Assembly: GCF_001427825.1 (NCBI RefSeq)
Contig: NZ_LMGT01000004.1
Coordinates: 1-64,000, forward strand
Length of the DNA: 64,000 nt
Direction: 5' to 3'
From: Brevundimonas sp. Root608
Lineage (GTDB): Bacteria > Pseudomonadota > Alphaproteobacteria > Caulobacterales > Caulobacteraceae
Every line of letters starts with the position of its first letter. The first letter of the stretch is position 1. This document shows positions 8,120-16,491 of the stretch, piece by piece. Below the pieces are notes generated by a model, which saw only the letters and a list, made by a program, of their open reading frames with translations, was not told the DNA's origin and did no database searches. Position numbers and translations under genes: made by a program.

Positions 8120-9469
8120 ATGCGCACATTGATCCTCGCCGCGGCCCTGATCGCCGCCTCTCCGTCCGCCGCCTTCGCCCAGACCCCGGCGGCCCCCGCG
8201 CCGCCGTCCGCCAGCGTTCGCGCCATGGCGGCGGGGTACAAGGCCCTGACGGTCTGCAGCGCGTTGAAAACCGCCGAGGCGGCGGGCGGGATGCGGACGC
8301 TGGAGAGCATCGAGGCCAATGAGCTGACGGGCATCTATCCCGAGCTGGACCCGCTGGTGCGGGAAATGCCGGTCGAGGTGTTTCCGGCGCGGGTGTCGGT
8401 CGCCTGGGACGACGCCATGCCGCCGCGTTCGGCCGTGTGGCGGCCCGGTCGGGGCTGCACCATCATGCCGGTGGGCTGGACGGGCGAGCAGATCGCGACT
8501 CTCCCGCCGAGGGGCCCCTCGGATCAGGCCTTCGTCAGGGGCGACACGACGGGCAACGCCGCCCTGTTGAACGAGGCGGTCGAGGGGGCCTTCGTGGGGC
8601 GTTATGGCGAGGGTTCCAACACCACCGCCGTGCTGGTTCTGCAGAACGACCGGGTGGTGGCGGAAGAATACGGCGAGGGCTTCGGGCCGGACACGCCGCA
8701 GCGGACCTGGTCGGTGGCCAAGTCGCTTGCGGGGACGGTGATCGGCGCGGCGGTCCAGCGCGGCGGGGTCGATGTGAACGCGCCCGCGGCGATCACCGAC
8801 TGGAGCCGGGCGGGCGATCCGCGCGCGGCCATCACCCTCGACCAGCTGATGCGGATGTCTTCGGGCCTGACCAGCGACACGGCGGGCAACCGCACCGACG
8901 CCCTCTATTTCGGCGGCGTGGGCGTCGATGAGCAGGCGACGACCTGGCCGCTGATCGCCATGCCGGGAACGCGGTTCCGCTACGCCAACAACGACATCCT
9001 TCTGGCGGTTTTCGCCATCGCCCCGACCTTCGCCGACCATCCGCCGGCCGAGCTGTTCCAGCGGCTGGGCATGTACGACACCTTCGCCGAGACCGACTGG
9101 CGCGGGAACTACATGCTGTCCAGCCAGGTGTGGTCGACGGCGCGCGACCTGGCGCGGTTCGGACGTCTGTATCTGAACGACGGCGTCGTCGACGGCGAGC
9201 GCATCCTGCCGGCGGGGTGGCGGGACCATGTCTCGCGTCCCTCGGGCCCGCAGCCGGGCGGGGCGCAGGGCTATGGCGCGACCTTCTGGCTGTTCAACAA
9301 ATCGGAGGGGATTCCCGCCGACGCCATCTCGGCCAACGGCAACCGGGGCCAGTATGTCGTCATCGTCCCCAGCCGGGGGATCGTCATCGTGCGGCGGGGC
9401 GAGGACCCGGCGGGGAAGCCGTTCGACTTCATCGCCTTCACCCGCGACACCCTGGCCGCCCTGGACTGA
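8120..9469 (+). CDS. Secreted serine hydrolase, class C beta-lactamase fold
   Basis: 449 residues with a Sec signal peptide (RTLILAAALIAASPSAAFAQ). The catalytic S-x-x-K is SVAK at residues 198-201 and the Y-x-N is YAN at 288-290 (RYANNDILL), as in class C beta-lactamases, DD-peptidases and the 6-aminohexanoate-dimer hydrolase NylB. Overall shape and the C-terminal ANGNRGQYVVIVP fit the NylB/esterase branch more than a true beta-lactamase. The substrate is unknown; it is probably periplasmic. Confidence 0.87.
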   Translation: MRTLILAAALIAASPSAAFAQTPAAPAPPSASVRAMAAGYKALTVCSALKTAEAAGGMRTLESIEANELTGIYPELDPLVREMPVEVFPARVSVAWDDAMPPRSAVWRPGRGCTIMPVGWTGEQIATLPPRGPSDQAFVRGDTTGNAALLNEAVEGAFVGRYGEGSNTTAVLVLQNDRVVAEEYGEGFGPDTPQRTWSVAKSLAGTVIGAAVQRGGVDVNAPAAITDWSRAGDPRAAITLDQLMRMSSGLTSDTAGNRTDALYFGGVGVDEQATTWPLIAMPGTRFRYANNDILLAVFAIAPTFADHPPAELFQRLGMYDTFAETDWRGNYMLSSQVWSTARDLARFGRLYLNDGVVDGERILPAGWRDHVSRPSGPQPGGAQGYGATFWLFNKSEGIPADAISANGNRGQYVVIVPSRGIVIVRRGEDPAGKPFDFIAFTRDTLAALD

Positions 9470-9559
9470 GCGCCGCCGCGAATTGTCACCGGCCGCTTGA
9501 GCCGGCGGCGCGCGCCGCTATAAGGGCGCAACCGACGTTCCAGATTCCCGGACACCGAC

Positions 9560-9811
9560 ATGGCCGACCTGCACCAAGCCGATTCCCACGACGCCTATGT
9601 TCGCGGCTCCCAGGAGATCAGCGAGCAGGCCTCGACGTTCCGCGCCTTCATCAGCATGGCCAAATGGGGTTCGCTGTGGCTGGCGGCCATCGTGATGTTC
9701 CTGACCCTGTGGTTCCAGCCGGGCGGCAGCTTCCTCGGCGGCGCGATCACCGCGGCGGTGATGCTGGTCGCGGGGTATTTCTTCCTGAAGTCGGGCAAGA
9801 CCTCCCACTGA
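9560..9811 (+). CDS. aa3-type cytochrome c oxidase subunit IV
   Basis: 83 residues. A short N-terminal part (GSQEISEQASTFRAF) is followed by two hydrophobic stretches, WGSLWLAAIVMFLTLWF and FLGGAITAAVMLVAGYFFL. This is the small bacterial subunit IV that packs against the aa3 oxidase core in Alphaproteobacteria. The gene is a monocistron-like unit before pnt; the other oxidase subunits are not in the window. Confidence 0.85.
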   Translation: MADLHQADSHDAYVRGSQEISEQASTFRAFISMAKWGSLWLAAIVMFLTLWFQPGGSFLGGAITAAVMLVAGYFFLKSGKTSH

Positions 9812-9831
9812 ATTGAGCGCTGACGCGCGCG

Positions 9832-9853
9832 TCCCCGCCTTCGCGGGGATGAC
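9832..9853. repeat. Short hairpin repeat after subunit IV gene
   Basis: TCCCCGC (9832-9838) and GCGGGGA (9843-9849) around CTTC, continuing into GGATGAC. This looks like part of the GTCATCC...GGATGAC palindrome family in the window. No T tract follows. Confidence 0.6.
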
Positions 9854-9960
9854 GGGCGGTCGCGCGCTGCCTGAGCGCGGAATCGCACGCTTCTGGCGCT
9901 TTGACGCAGCCTCACCGATCAGCCTAACGTCGTCCGTCGAGACATGACGGAGGGATTCGC

Positions 9961-11094
9961 TTGGCTGTCGCCATCGCCGTGACCCGCGAACGCCGAGACG
10001 GCGAGACGCGCTGCGCCGTCACTCCGGACACGGTCAGGAAGCTGATCGCCATGGGCGCGGCCGTGACGGTCGAGGCCGGGACCGGCGCGGGGTCTTCCAT
10101 CCCCGATGACGACTACGCCGCCGCCGGCGCCACCGTGGCCAAGGACACCAAGGCGGTGCTGTCGGGCGCGGACATCGTGCTGAAGGTGCGCGGCCCGACG
10201 GCGCAGGAAACCAGCGCGCTGAAGCCCGGCGCCATCGTCGTGGCCCTGCTGGACGCCTACCGCGACAAGGAGACGGTGACGGCCCTGGCCCAGGCCAGTG
10301 CGACGGCCTTCGCCATGGAGTTGGTGCCGCGCATCTCGCGGGCCCAGGTGATGGACGCCCTGTCGTCCCAGGCGAACCTGGCCGGCTATCGCGCCGTGAT
10401 CGAGGCGGCATACGCCTACGGCAAGGGCTTCCCGATGATGATGACGGCGGCGGGCACGGTGGCGCCGGCCAAGGTCTTCGTCATGGGCGTGGGCGTGGCG
10501 GGCCTGCAGGCCATCGCCACGGCGCGCCGGCTGGGGGCGGTGGTCACGGCCACCGACGTGCGGCCGGCGACCAAGGAGCAGGTGGAATCGCTGGGGGCCA
10601 AATTCCTCGCCGTCGAGGACGAGGAGTTCAAAAACGCCCAGACGGCGGGCGGCTACGCCAAGCCGATGTCGCCCGAGTACCAGGCCAAACAGGCCGAGCT
10701 GACGGGCGAGCACATCAAGAAGCAGGACATCGTCATCACCACCGCCCTGATCCCGGGCCGCGCCGCGCCGGTGCTGGTCACGGCGGCGCAGGTAGCGACG
10801 ATGAAGCCGGGCTCGGTGCTGATCGACCTCGCCGTCGAGGCGGGCGGCAATGTCGAGGGGGCCAAGGCCGGCGAGGTGGTGACCACGGCGAACGGCGTGC
10901 AGATCGTGGGGCATACGAACCTGCCCGGCCGGATCGCGGCGGACGCCTCGGCCCTCTATGCGAAGAACCTGGTCGCCTTCGTCGGGCTGATGATCAAGGA
11001 CGGGGCGCTGGCGCTGGACCTCGAGGACGAGATCCTGAAGGCGGCGGCGGTGACGCACGGCGGGGCCGTGGTGCATGAAGGAGTGAAGGGCTGA
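9961..11094 (+). CDS. pntA: NAD(P) transhydrogenase subunit alpha part 1 (domain I)
   Basis: 377 residues starting at TTG 9961, just after a GGAGGGA ribosome site. This is the soluble NAD(H)-binding domain I, related to alanine dehydrogenase: MAVAIAVTRERRDGETRCAVTP start, and the dinucleotide motif VMGVGVAGLQAIATARRLGA mid-protein. With PntAB and PntB it forms the proton-driven transhydrogenase that makes NADPH at the inner membrane. The stop overlaps the next start by one base (TGATG). Split alpha subunits are normal in Alphaproteobacteria. Confidence 0.95.
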   Translation: MAVAIAVTRERRDGETRCAVTPDTVRKLIAMGAAVTVEAGTGAGSSIPDDDYAAAGATVAKDTKAVLSGADIVLKVRGPTAQETSALKPGAIVVALLDAYRDKETVTALAQASATAFAMELVPRISRAQVMDALSSQANLAGYRAVIEAAYAYGKGFPMMMTAAGTVAPAKVFVMGVGVAGLQAIATARRLGAVVTATDVRPATKEQVESLGAKFLAVEDEEFKNAQTAGGYAKPMSPEYQAKQAELTGEHIKKQDIVITTALIPGRAAPVLVTAAQVATMKPGSVLIDLAVEAGGNVEGAKAGEVVTTANGVQIVGHTNLPGRIAADASALYAKNLVAFVGLMIKDGALALDLEDEILKAAAVTHGGAVVHEGVKG

Positions 11095-11426
11095 TGGAAC
11101 ACGTCGATCCCACCGTCTTCCGCCTGGCCATCTTCGTGCTGGCGATCTTCGTCGGCTACTACGTCGTCTGGAGCGTCACGCCGGCCCTGCACACGCCGCT
11201 GATGGCCGTGACCAACGCCATTTCGTCGGTGATCGTGGTCGGCGGCCTGATCGCGGCGGCGGCGGCCAGCGCCGACGGCGGCTGGGTCGCCAAGGGGGCG
11301 GGCGTCGTGGCCGTGACCCTGGCCAGCGTCAACATCTTCGGCGGCTTCATGGTCACCCGAAGGATGCTGGCCATGTACAGGAAGAAGGAACGGCCCGCGA
11401 AGCCGGCAGAGGCGGCGCAGTCGTGA
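11094..11426 (+). CDS. pntAB: NAD(P) transhydrogenase subunit alpha part 2
   Basis: 110 residues with three hydrophobic segments (about residues 8-28, 34-60 and 63-83), ending in a basic tail. It supplies part of membrane domain II that forms the proton channel. It overlaps pntA by one base and the next gene by three. In the usual order pntB would come next; here three other genes intervene. Confidence 0.92.
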   Translation: MEHVDPTVFRLAIFVLAIFVGYYVVWSVTPALHTPLMAVTNAISSVIVVGGLIAAAAASADGGWVAKGAGVVAVTLASVNIFGGFMVTRRMLAMYRKKERPAKPAEAAQS

Positions 11427-11725
11427 TCCAGGCCATCCTCTTCATGGCCATCGTGCCGTTGGCGATCCTGCTGGTGCTCGCCTTCACCCTGCTGAGCGGG
11501 CGGATGAGCGACAGCATGCGCGATCGGGTGCAGCGGGCCCTGATCCTGACGGTCTATCCGCTCCTCATTCTTCATTGGCTCTGGCAGGCGTGGGAACGCT
11601 GGCAAACAGCCGAATGGCTCGGCCTCGGCATGTACATCGCCATAGCCGCCCTGTTCGCGGTCCAATTCGTCATTTCGCTTCGCACGGGTGTCCTGTTCCC
11701 GAGGTTCCGGACTCCCAGGGCATGA
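11423..11725 (+). CDS. Small membrane protein of unknown function, inside pnt operon
   Basis: 100 residues, starting at GTG 11423 whose bases overlap the pntAB stop (GTGA). Three hydrophobic segments are seen at about residues 2-25, 40-57 and 66-88, with an ALILTVYPLLILHWLWQAWERWQ stretch in the middle. I do not recognise a family. The tight overlaps on both sides (GTGA upstream, ATGA downstream) argue that it is a real translated gene co-expressed with the transhydrogenase. Confidence 0.7.
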   Translation: MIQAILFMAIVPLAILLVLAFTLLSGRMSDSMRDRVQRALILTVYPLLILHWLWQAWERWQTAEWLGLGMYIAIAALFAVQFVISLRTGVLFPRFRTPRA

Positions 11726-12009
11726 CGCTGGACGGTCATCAGCTCGCGGTCGGCGCGTCCTGGGTCGCCACGGCGATCGGGGCCGGCCTGTGGCTGTGGA
11801 GCTGGCTGCGGGAGACGGACGCCATCCGCAAGCTGCGCTTCCTCGACTGCGGCGTGGTGCTGCTGTTCGCCTCGGTGCTGCTGCGCATCGTCGCCCAGGA
11901 GAAGCCGATGAGCATGGTGGACTGGGCCATGGTGTTCGTGGCCCCGCTGTTCATCACCGCCGCCCTGTGGCGGCTGGCGCGGACCGCCTGCCCGCCGGGA
12001 GGGCGCTGA
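11722..12009 (+). CDS. Small membrane protein of unknown function, inside pnt operon
   Basis: 95 residues from ATG 11722, which overlaps the previous stop as ATGA. The frame is open further upstream but only by overlapping the previous gene. Three likely membrane helices: residues about 9-28, 36-55 and 64-85. No family recognised. Position and overlap point to translational coupling with the preceding membrane protein and the pnt genes. Confidence 0.68.
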   Translation: MTLDGHQLAVGASWVATAIGAGLWLWSWLRETDAIRKLRFLDCGVVLLFASVLLRIVAQEKPMSMVDWAMVFVAPLFITAALWRLARTACPPGGR

Positions 12010-12010
12010 G

Positions 12011-12397
12011 ATGCGACCCGGGCGGATCGGCGCGATCGTGAGTCTGGCCGCCATCGTCGCCACGGCGGCGGACGCGCAGACCGACGTGGGCAAGCAGACC
12101 GAGGCGGGGCTGCCCTGGCACGTCGCGACGCTGCAGGGGGCCACCTGGTCCCTGGAGTGCCGGTTCCGTCCGGTGGTGTACGAGGCGACCGTCTACAACA
12201 GGAGCGCCTGGGCCAACCGGCTGCAACGCACGGCCACCGGCTCCCAGGGCGGGCGGCTGCCGTCGGACAACGGCAGCTGCACCGTGACCAGGACGGGCGG
12301 GCGCGGCGCCGTGGCCATCGCCATGATCAAGAACGGCGAGGCGCAGGTCGCGGTCACCAGCGACCCGGCCAGGCCCGCCGCGGTGGGATTTTTCTGA
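12011..12397 (+). CDS. Secreted protein of unknown function, inside pnt operon
   Basis: 128 residues with a probable signal peptide (MRPGRIGAIVSLAAIVATAADAQ). The mature part has two Cys (in LECRF and GSCTVT) that could form a disulfide and is rich in beta-type residues. No family recognised. It starts one base after the previous stop and ends 22 bases before pntB, so it appears to be part of the same transcript. Confidence 0.65.
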   Translation: MRPGRIGAIVSLAAIVATAADAQTDVGKQTEAGLPWHVATLQGATWSLECRFRPVVYEATVYNRSAWANRLQRTATGSQGGRLPSDNGSCTVTRTGGRGAVAIAMIKNGEAQVAVTSDPARPAAVGFF

Positions 12398-12419
12398 TGC
12401 TGACTTCCGGGGACACGGC

Positions 12420-13835
<1,416 letters not shown>

Positions 13836-13877
13836 TCGCCTGCATCGATTGTTTCAGCGCAGATCGCTACCCGATCC

Positions 13878-14159
13878 TCACGCCGCCGCGCTCTCGACCT
13901 TCAGCACCCCCGCGGCCTTCATGTCCGCAAGCAATGCCTCCGGGGCCCAGTCGTAGCCGTTGGGCCAGGTGAGAGCGCCGAACTCGAGGAACACGCGATC
14001 GAAATAGGCGGGATCCTCGAACGGCCGGGTGACGGGCGTGCCGCGTCGCGCCAGATCAGAGAAATCCCATTCACCGGCGCGGCCGTCCGAGAACCACAGC
14101 TTCAGGCGATACTCGCCGAGCCGTTGCAGCTTTCGGATGCGAACAACGTCAGTTGTCAT
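13878..14159 (-). CDS. DUF2442 domain protein
   Basis: 93 residues from ATG 14159. The pattern of a short N-terminal strand, FSDGRAGEWDFSDL, then a mid-region FEDPAYFDRVFLEFGALTWPNGYDWAPEAL is characteristic of DUF2442. Such genes commonly follow a DUF4160 gene, as here; the pair has been suggested to be toxin/antitoxin-like, but that is not established. The start lies 11 bases inside the proper end of the DUF4160 frame. Because of a frameshift upstream the two look like one 255-residue open frame, which I consider misleading. Confidence 0.8.
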   Translation of the reverse strand: MTTDVVRIRKLQRLGEYRLKLWFSDGRAGEWDFSDLARRGTPVTRPFEDPAYFDRVFLEFGALTWPNGYDWAPEALLADMKAAGVLKVESAAA

Positions 14160-14405
14160 TGTCGGCGTCAGGTCCCGGAATTCGTTCTGGCGTGATGTCG
14201 TCGCGAACGGCGGTCCATGCCGCCTCCAACTCGGTCTTATACATCGCAATCCATTTGCGGCAGGAAATCTGCCGTCGATCACGGCGCCGGTTTCAAGGTC
14301 GAATTTTGCTTCCCGCTCGCCGTGGTAGGCGTGAAAATGCGCGGGCGCATGGTCGTTGAATAACATGCGGATGGCGACGCCGTGGAAGAAGGCTATGGTC
14401 GGCAC
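14149..14405 (-). pseudogene. DUF4160 domain gene with a frameshift
   Basis: From GTG 14405 the frame reads (V/M)PTIAFFHGVAIRMLFNDHAPAHFHAY..GERE..AKFDLETGAVIDGRFPA, a clear DUF4160 start. Around 14255-14261 the family sequence continues in another frame as RKWIAMYKTELEAAWTAV, ending at the stop 14149-14151, 11 bases inside DUF2442. A single missing base (equivalently a -1 slip at GCC/CGC) separates the two parts. A 5-bp hairpin (GGCAG-ATTTC-CTGCC) lies at the break and could promote slippage. It may be a mutation, a sequencing error or programmed frameshifting. An intact product would be about 85 residues. Confidence 0.75.
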
Positions 14406-14417
14406 GGTGAATGCGTA

Positions 14418-14432
14418 ACACGTTATAAGTGT
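14418..14432. promoter_or_regulatory. Possible operator/promoter between divergent small genes
   Basis: ACAC (14418-14421) and GTGT (14429-14432) flank GTTATAA, a 15-base imperfect palindrome containing a -10-like TATAAG. It lies between the divergent DUF4160 and DUF1801 genes. Evidence is weak. Confidence 0.25.
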
Positions 14433-14447
14433 ATGAGCGAGAGCCTC

Positions 14448-14870
14448 ATGGCCTATGAAGCCAGGACCAAACCCACCAAAATCTCCGTCGCCGACTTCAT
14501 CGCCGCCGTCGAGAACCCGACGCGCCGGGCCGACGCCGAGACGCTGTGCGCCCTGTTCGAGGAGATCAGCGGCGAACCGCCGGTGATGTGGGGACCGTCG
14601 ATCATCGGCTTCGGGCGGTATCATTACCGCTACGCCAGCGGGCACGAGGGCGACGCGCCCCGGCTGGGGTTCTCGCCGCGCAAGGCGCAGACGGTGGTCT
14701 ACATCCTGCCGGGGTTCTCGGGGTGGGAGGCGTTCATCGCCCGGCTCGGCAAGGTGAAGACCAGCGTGGCCTGCCTCTACATCAACCGGCTGGACCAGAT
14801 CGACCTGGGCGTGCTGCGCGAACTGGCGGCCGCGTCGCTGGTCGAGATGCGCGAGCGCTATCCCGACTGA
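14448..14870 (+). CDS. DUF1801 domain protein
   Basis: 140 residues from ATG 14448 (MAYEARTKPTKISVADFIAAV); ATG 14433 is an alternative but would lie within the -10-like sequence upstream. The core MWGPSIIGFGRYHYRYASGHEGD and RKAQTVVYILPGF is typical of DUF1801 proteins of the YdhG-like fold, function unknown. Cytoplasmic by sequence. It converges on a small unknown gene with adjacent stop codons. Confidence 0.85.
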   Translation: MAYEARTKPTKISVADFIAAVENPTRRADAETLCALFEEISGEPPVMWGPSIIGFGRYHYRYASGHEGDAPRLGFSPRKAQTVVYILPGFSGWEAFIARLGKVKTSVACLYINRLDQIDLGVLRELAAASLVEMRERYPD

Positions 14871-15101
14871 TCAGGCCGCCATGCGGAAGTCCTCGGCGGG
14901 GGCGAAGGCGGGACGGGCTTCGTCCCACAGGGCGTCCTCGTCGGCGTAGCGGGCGCTGGCCGAGGCGTCGATGACGTCGATCACCTGTTCTTCCAGCCGG
15001 TCCCAGATGACCGCCAGATCGCCGCAGCCCTCGGCGTCGCAGGGGACGATCAGGTAGCGGGAGGCGGCGATGGAAGCGTGGGGGGCGAAGGCGCGGGCCA
15101 T
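14871..15101 (-). CDS. Hypothetical protein, 76 aa
   Basis: A 76-residue acidic protein (ARAFAPHASIAASRYLIVPC at the N-terminus, then many Asp/Glu/Ala) with two Cys near residues 21-26. No membrane segment and no family recognised. Its stop abuts the DUF1801 stop and its start is 85 bases from the divergent WYL regulator. Codon use resembles the neighbours, which supports coding, but the length leaves doubt. Confidence 0.55.
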   Translation of the reverse strand: MARAFAPHASIAASRYLIVPCDAEGCGDLAVIWDRLEEQVIDVIDASASARYADEDALWDEARPAFAPAEDFRMAA

Positions 15102-15186
15102 GGGATGTCTCCGGGGTTCGGGTCTCTGTTGAAACCGACCATGAAGCAGCGTTGCGTCAGATTTGGACGTATGCCACCCTCACCGG

Positions 15187-16170
15187 ATGAGATTGGACAG
15201 AACGGCCCTGGTCATCGAGCTGGCGCGGCGCATGGCCGCCAGCGCCGAGGGACTGACGATCGACGAGATGGCGCGGGAGTCCGGTGTCGGCCGGCGCACG
15301 GCCGAGCGGATGCGCGACATCGTGCTGGACCTGTTCCCGCAGGCCGAGGAAGTCTCCGATCCCCCGACCAAGCGCTGGCGCATCCGCGGCGGCCTGTCGG
15401 CCTTTGAACAGGCCCCGACGACCGAGGAACTGGTCGAGCTGAGCAAGGCGGCCCAGGGGCTGCGCGCGACCGGAGAGCCGGGCCGGGCGGCGGCGCTGGA
15501 GGGACTGGAGCGCAAGCTGAAGTCGGCGATGCGCTCGACCACGCTGAACCGGCTGGCGCCCGATCTGGAGGCGCTGGTACGGGCCGAGACCATCGCGGTC
15601 CAGGCCGGGCCGCGGCCGTCGGCCGACGAGGCGGTGCTGACCGAGATCCGACAGGCCATCCTGGCCGGCCAGCCGCTGGGCTTCATCTACAGCCGGCCGG
15701 GCGCCGAGGCGCGCCGGCGCAGCGTGGCGCCCTGCGGGGTCATGTTCGGGCGGGCCAACTATCTGGTCGCCGCCGACCGCGAGAGCGGCCGCATCCAGAC
15801 CTTCCGCCTCGACCGGATGAGCGCGGTCAAGGCCGAGGCGGGGGCGGCGTCGCCCCCGGCCGATTTCGATCTGCAGGTCTTCGCCAGCCAGTCGTTCGGC
15901 ATCTACCAGGACGAGATAGAGGATGTGGTGTTGCGGGTGACGCCGGAGGGCGCGGCCGAGGCCCGGGCGTGGCGCTGGCACCCGACCCAGACGCTGGAGG
16001 ATCAGGCCGACGGCGGCGTGGTGGTCCGGTTCAGGGCCTCGGGCATGCGCGAGCTGGCCTGGCACCTGTTCAGCTGGGGCGATCAGGTCGCGATCGTCGC
16101 GCCGGCGCGGCTCAAGGATGTGATGAAGGGCGAGCTGCAGGCCGCGCGGCGCGGTCTGGACGGGCGCTGA
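15187..16170 (+). CDS. WYL-domain transcriptional regulator (YafY-like)
   Basis: 327 residues from ATG 15187. The N-terminus is a DeoR-type winged helix-turn-helix (LTIDEMARESGVGRRTAERMR, residues about 22-42). The middle WYL domain contains GFIYSRPGAEARRRSVAPCGVMFGRANYLVA, with YLVA at the WYL position, and a WCX-type C-terminal region follows. WYL regulators sense nucleotides or DNA-damage-related ligands in other systems; the target here is unknown. An adjacent divergent 76-residue gene is the only nearby candidate. Confidence 0.9.
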   Translation: MRLDRTALVIELARRMAASAEGLTIDEMARESGVGRRTAERMRDIVLDLFPQAEEVSDPPTKRWRIRGGLSAFEQAPTTEELVELSKAAQGLRATGEPGRAAALEGLERKLKSAMRSTTLNRLAPDLEALVRAETIAVQAGPRPSADEAVLTEIRQAILAGQPLGFIYSRPGAEARRRSVAPCGVMFGRANYLVAADRESGRIQTFRLDRMSAVKAEAGAASPPADFDLQVFASQSFGIYQDEIEDVVLRVTPEGAAEARAWRWHPTQTLEDQADGGVVVRFRASGMRELAWHLFSWGDQVAIVAPARLKDVMKGELQAARRGLDGR

Positions 16171-16314
16171 GTGAGGGGGGCAGCGCGCGGCGCCCGCCGG
16201 ACGCCCGCCAAATGTCCCGAGTCTGAATGTCCTGACGCAGGGGGCGGCCTTCGTTCGAGCGCGCCGGGGTCGGCTATCGGCGCGACTCGGGGGATATCCG
16301 GCTCGACCGAGGCC

Positions 16315-16434
16315 TCAACCGGCGCGCAGAGCCAGGCCGGCCACGAGCCAGCCCGCGAGCGATGCCGCGGTCACGAGTTCAACGACGACAAGGCCCAGGA
16401 GCCAGTGCTTCCGGACAAGCAATACGAGATTCAC
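16315..16434 (-). CDS. Possible 39-aa single-pass membrane peptide
   Basis: A GTG-started frame of 39 residues. Its opening NLVLLVRKHWLLG and the following LVVVELVTAASLAGWLVAGLAL form a nearly continuous hydrophobic helix with a basic RKH patch near the N-terminus. The G-rich AGGGTGT lies just upstream as a possible ribosome site. It occupies most of the 321-base interval between the WYL and XRE regulator genes, where nothing else is visible. No family recognised. Confidence 0.4.
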   Translation of the reverse strand: MNLVLLVRKHWLLGLVVVELVTAASLAGWLVAGLALRAG

Positions 16435-16491
16435 GACACACCCTGATCAGCCGAGTCGTCAAAACTCCCGAACCCGCATGTGGTTCAGGCG

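Noticed and set aside
5711..9229. An 1172-residue open frame on the minus strand
   Set aside because: Only the last 156 residues (DUF1203) are real. The rest is antisense to the M3 peptidase and serine hydrolase, a product of GC-biased third positions; it has no domains and is rich in Arg/His/Gln.
13878..14645. A single 255-residue DUF4160-DUF2442 fusion protein
   Set aside because: The middle 33 residues are out of the family frame, and the stretch upstream of the DUF4160 start is antisense to the DUF1801 gene; see the frameshift finding.
16171..16446. A 91-residue plus-strand frame after the WYL regulator
   Set aside because: Low-complexity, no start signal, and the opposite strand holds a more convincing hydrophobic peptide.
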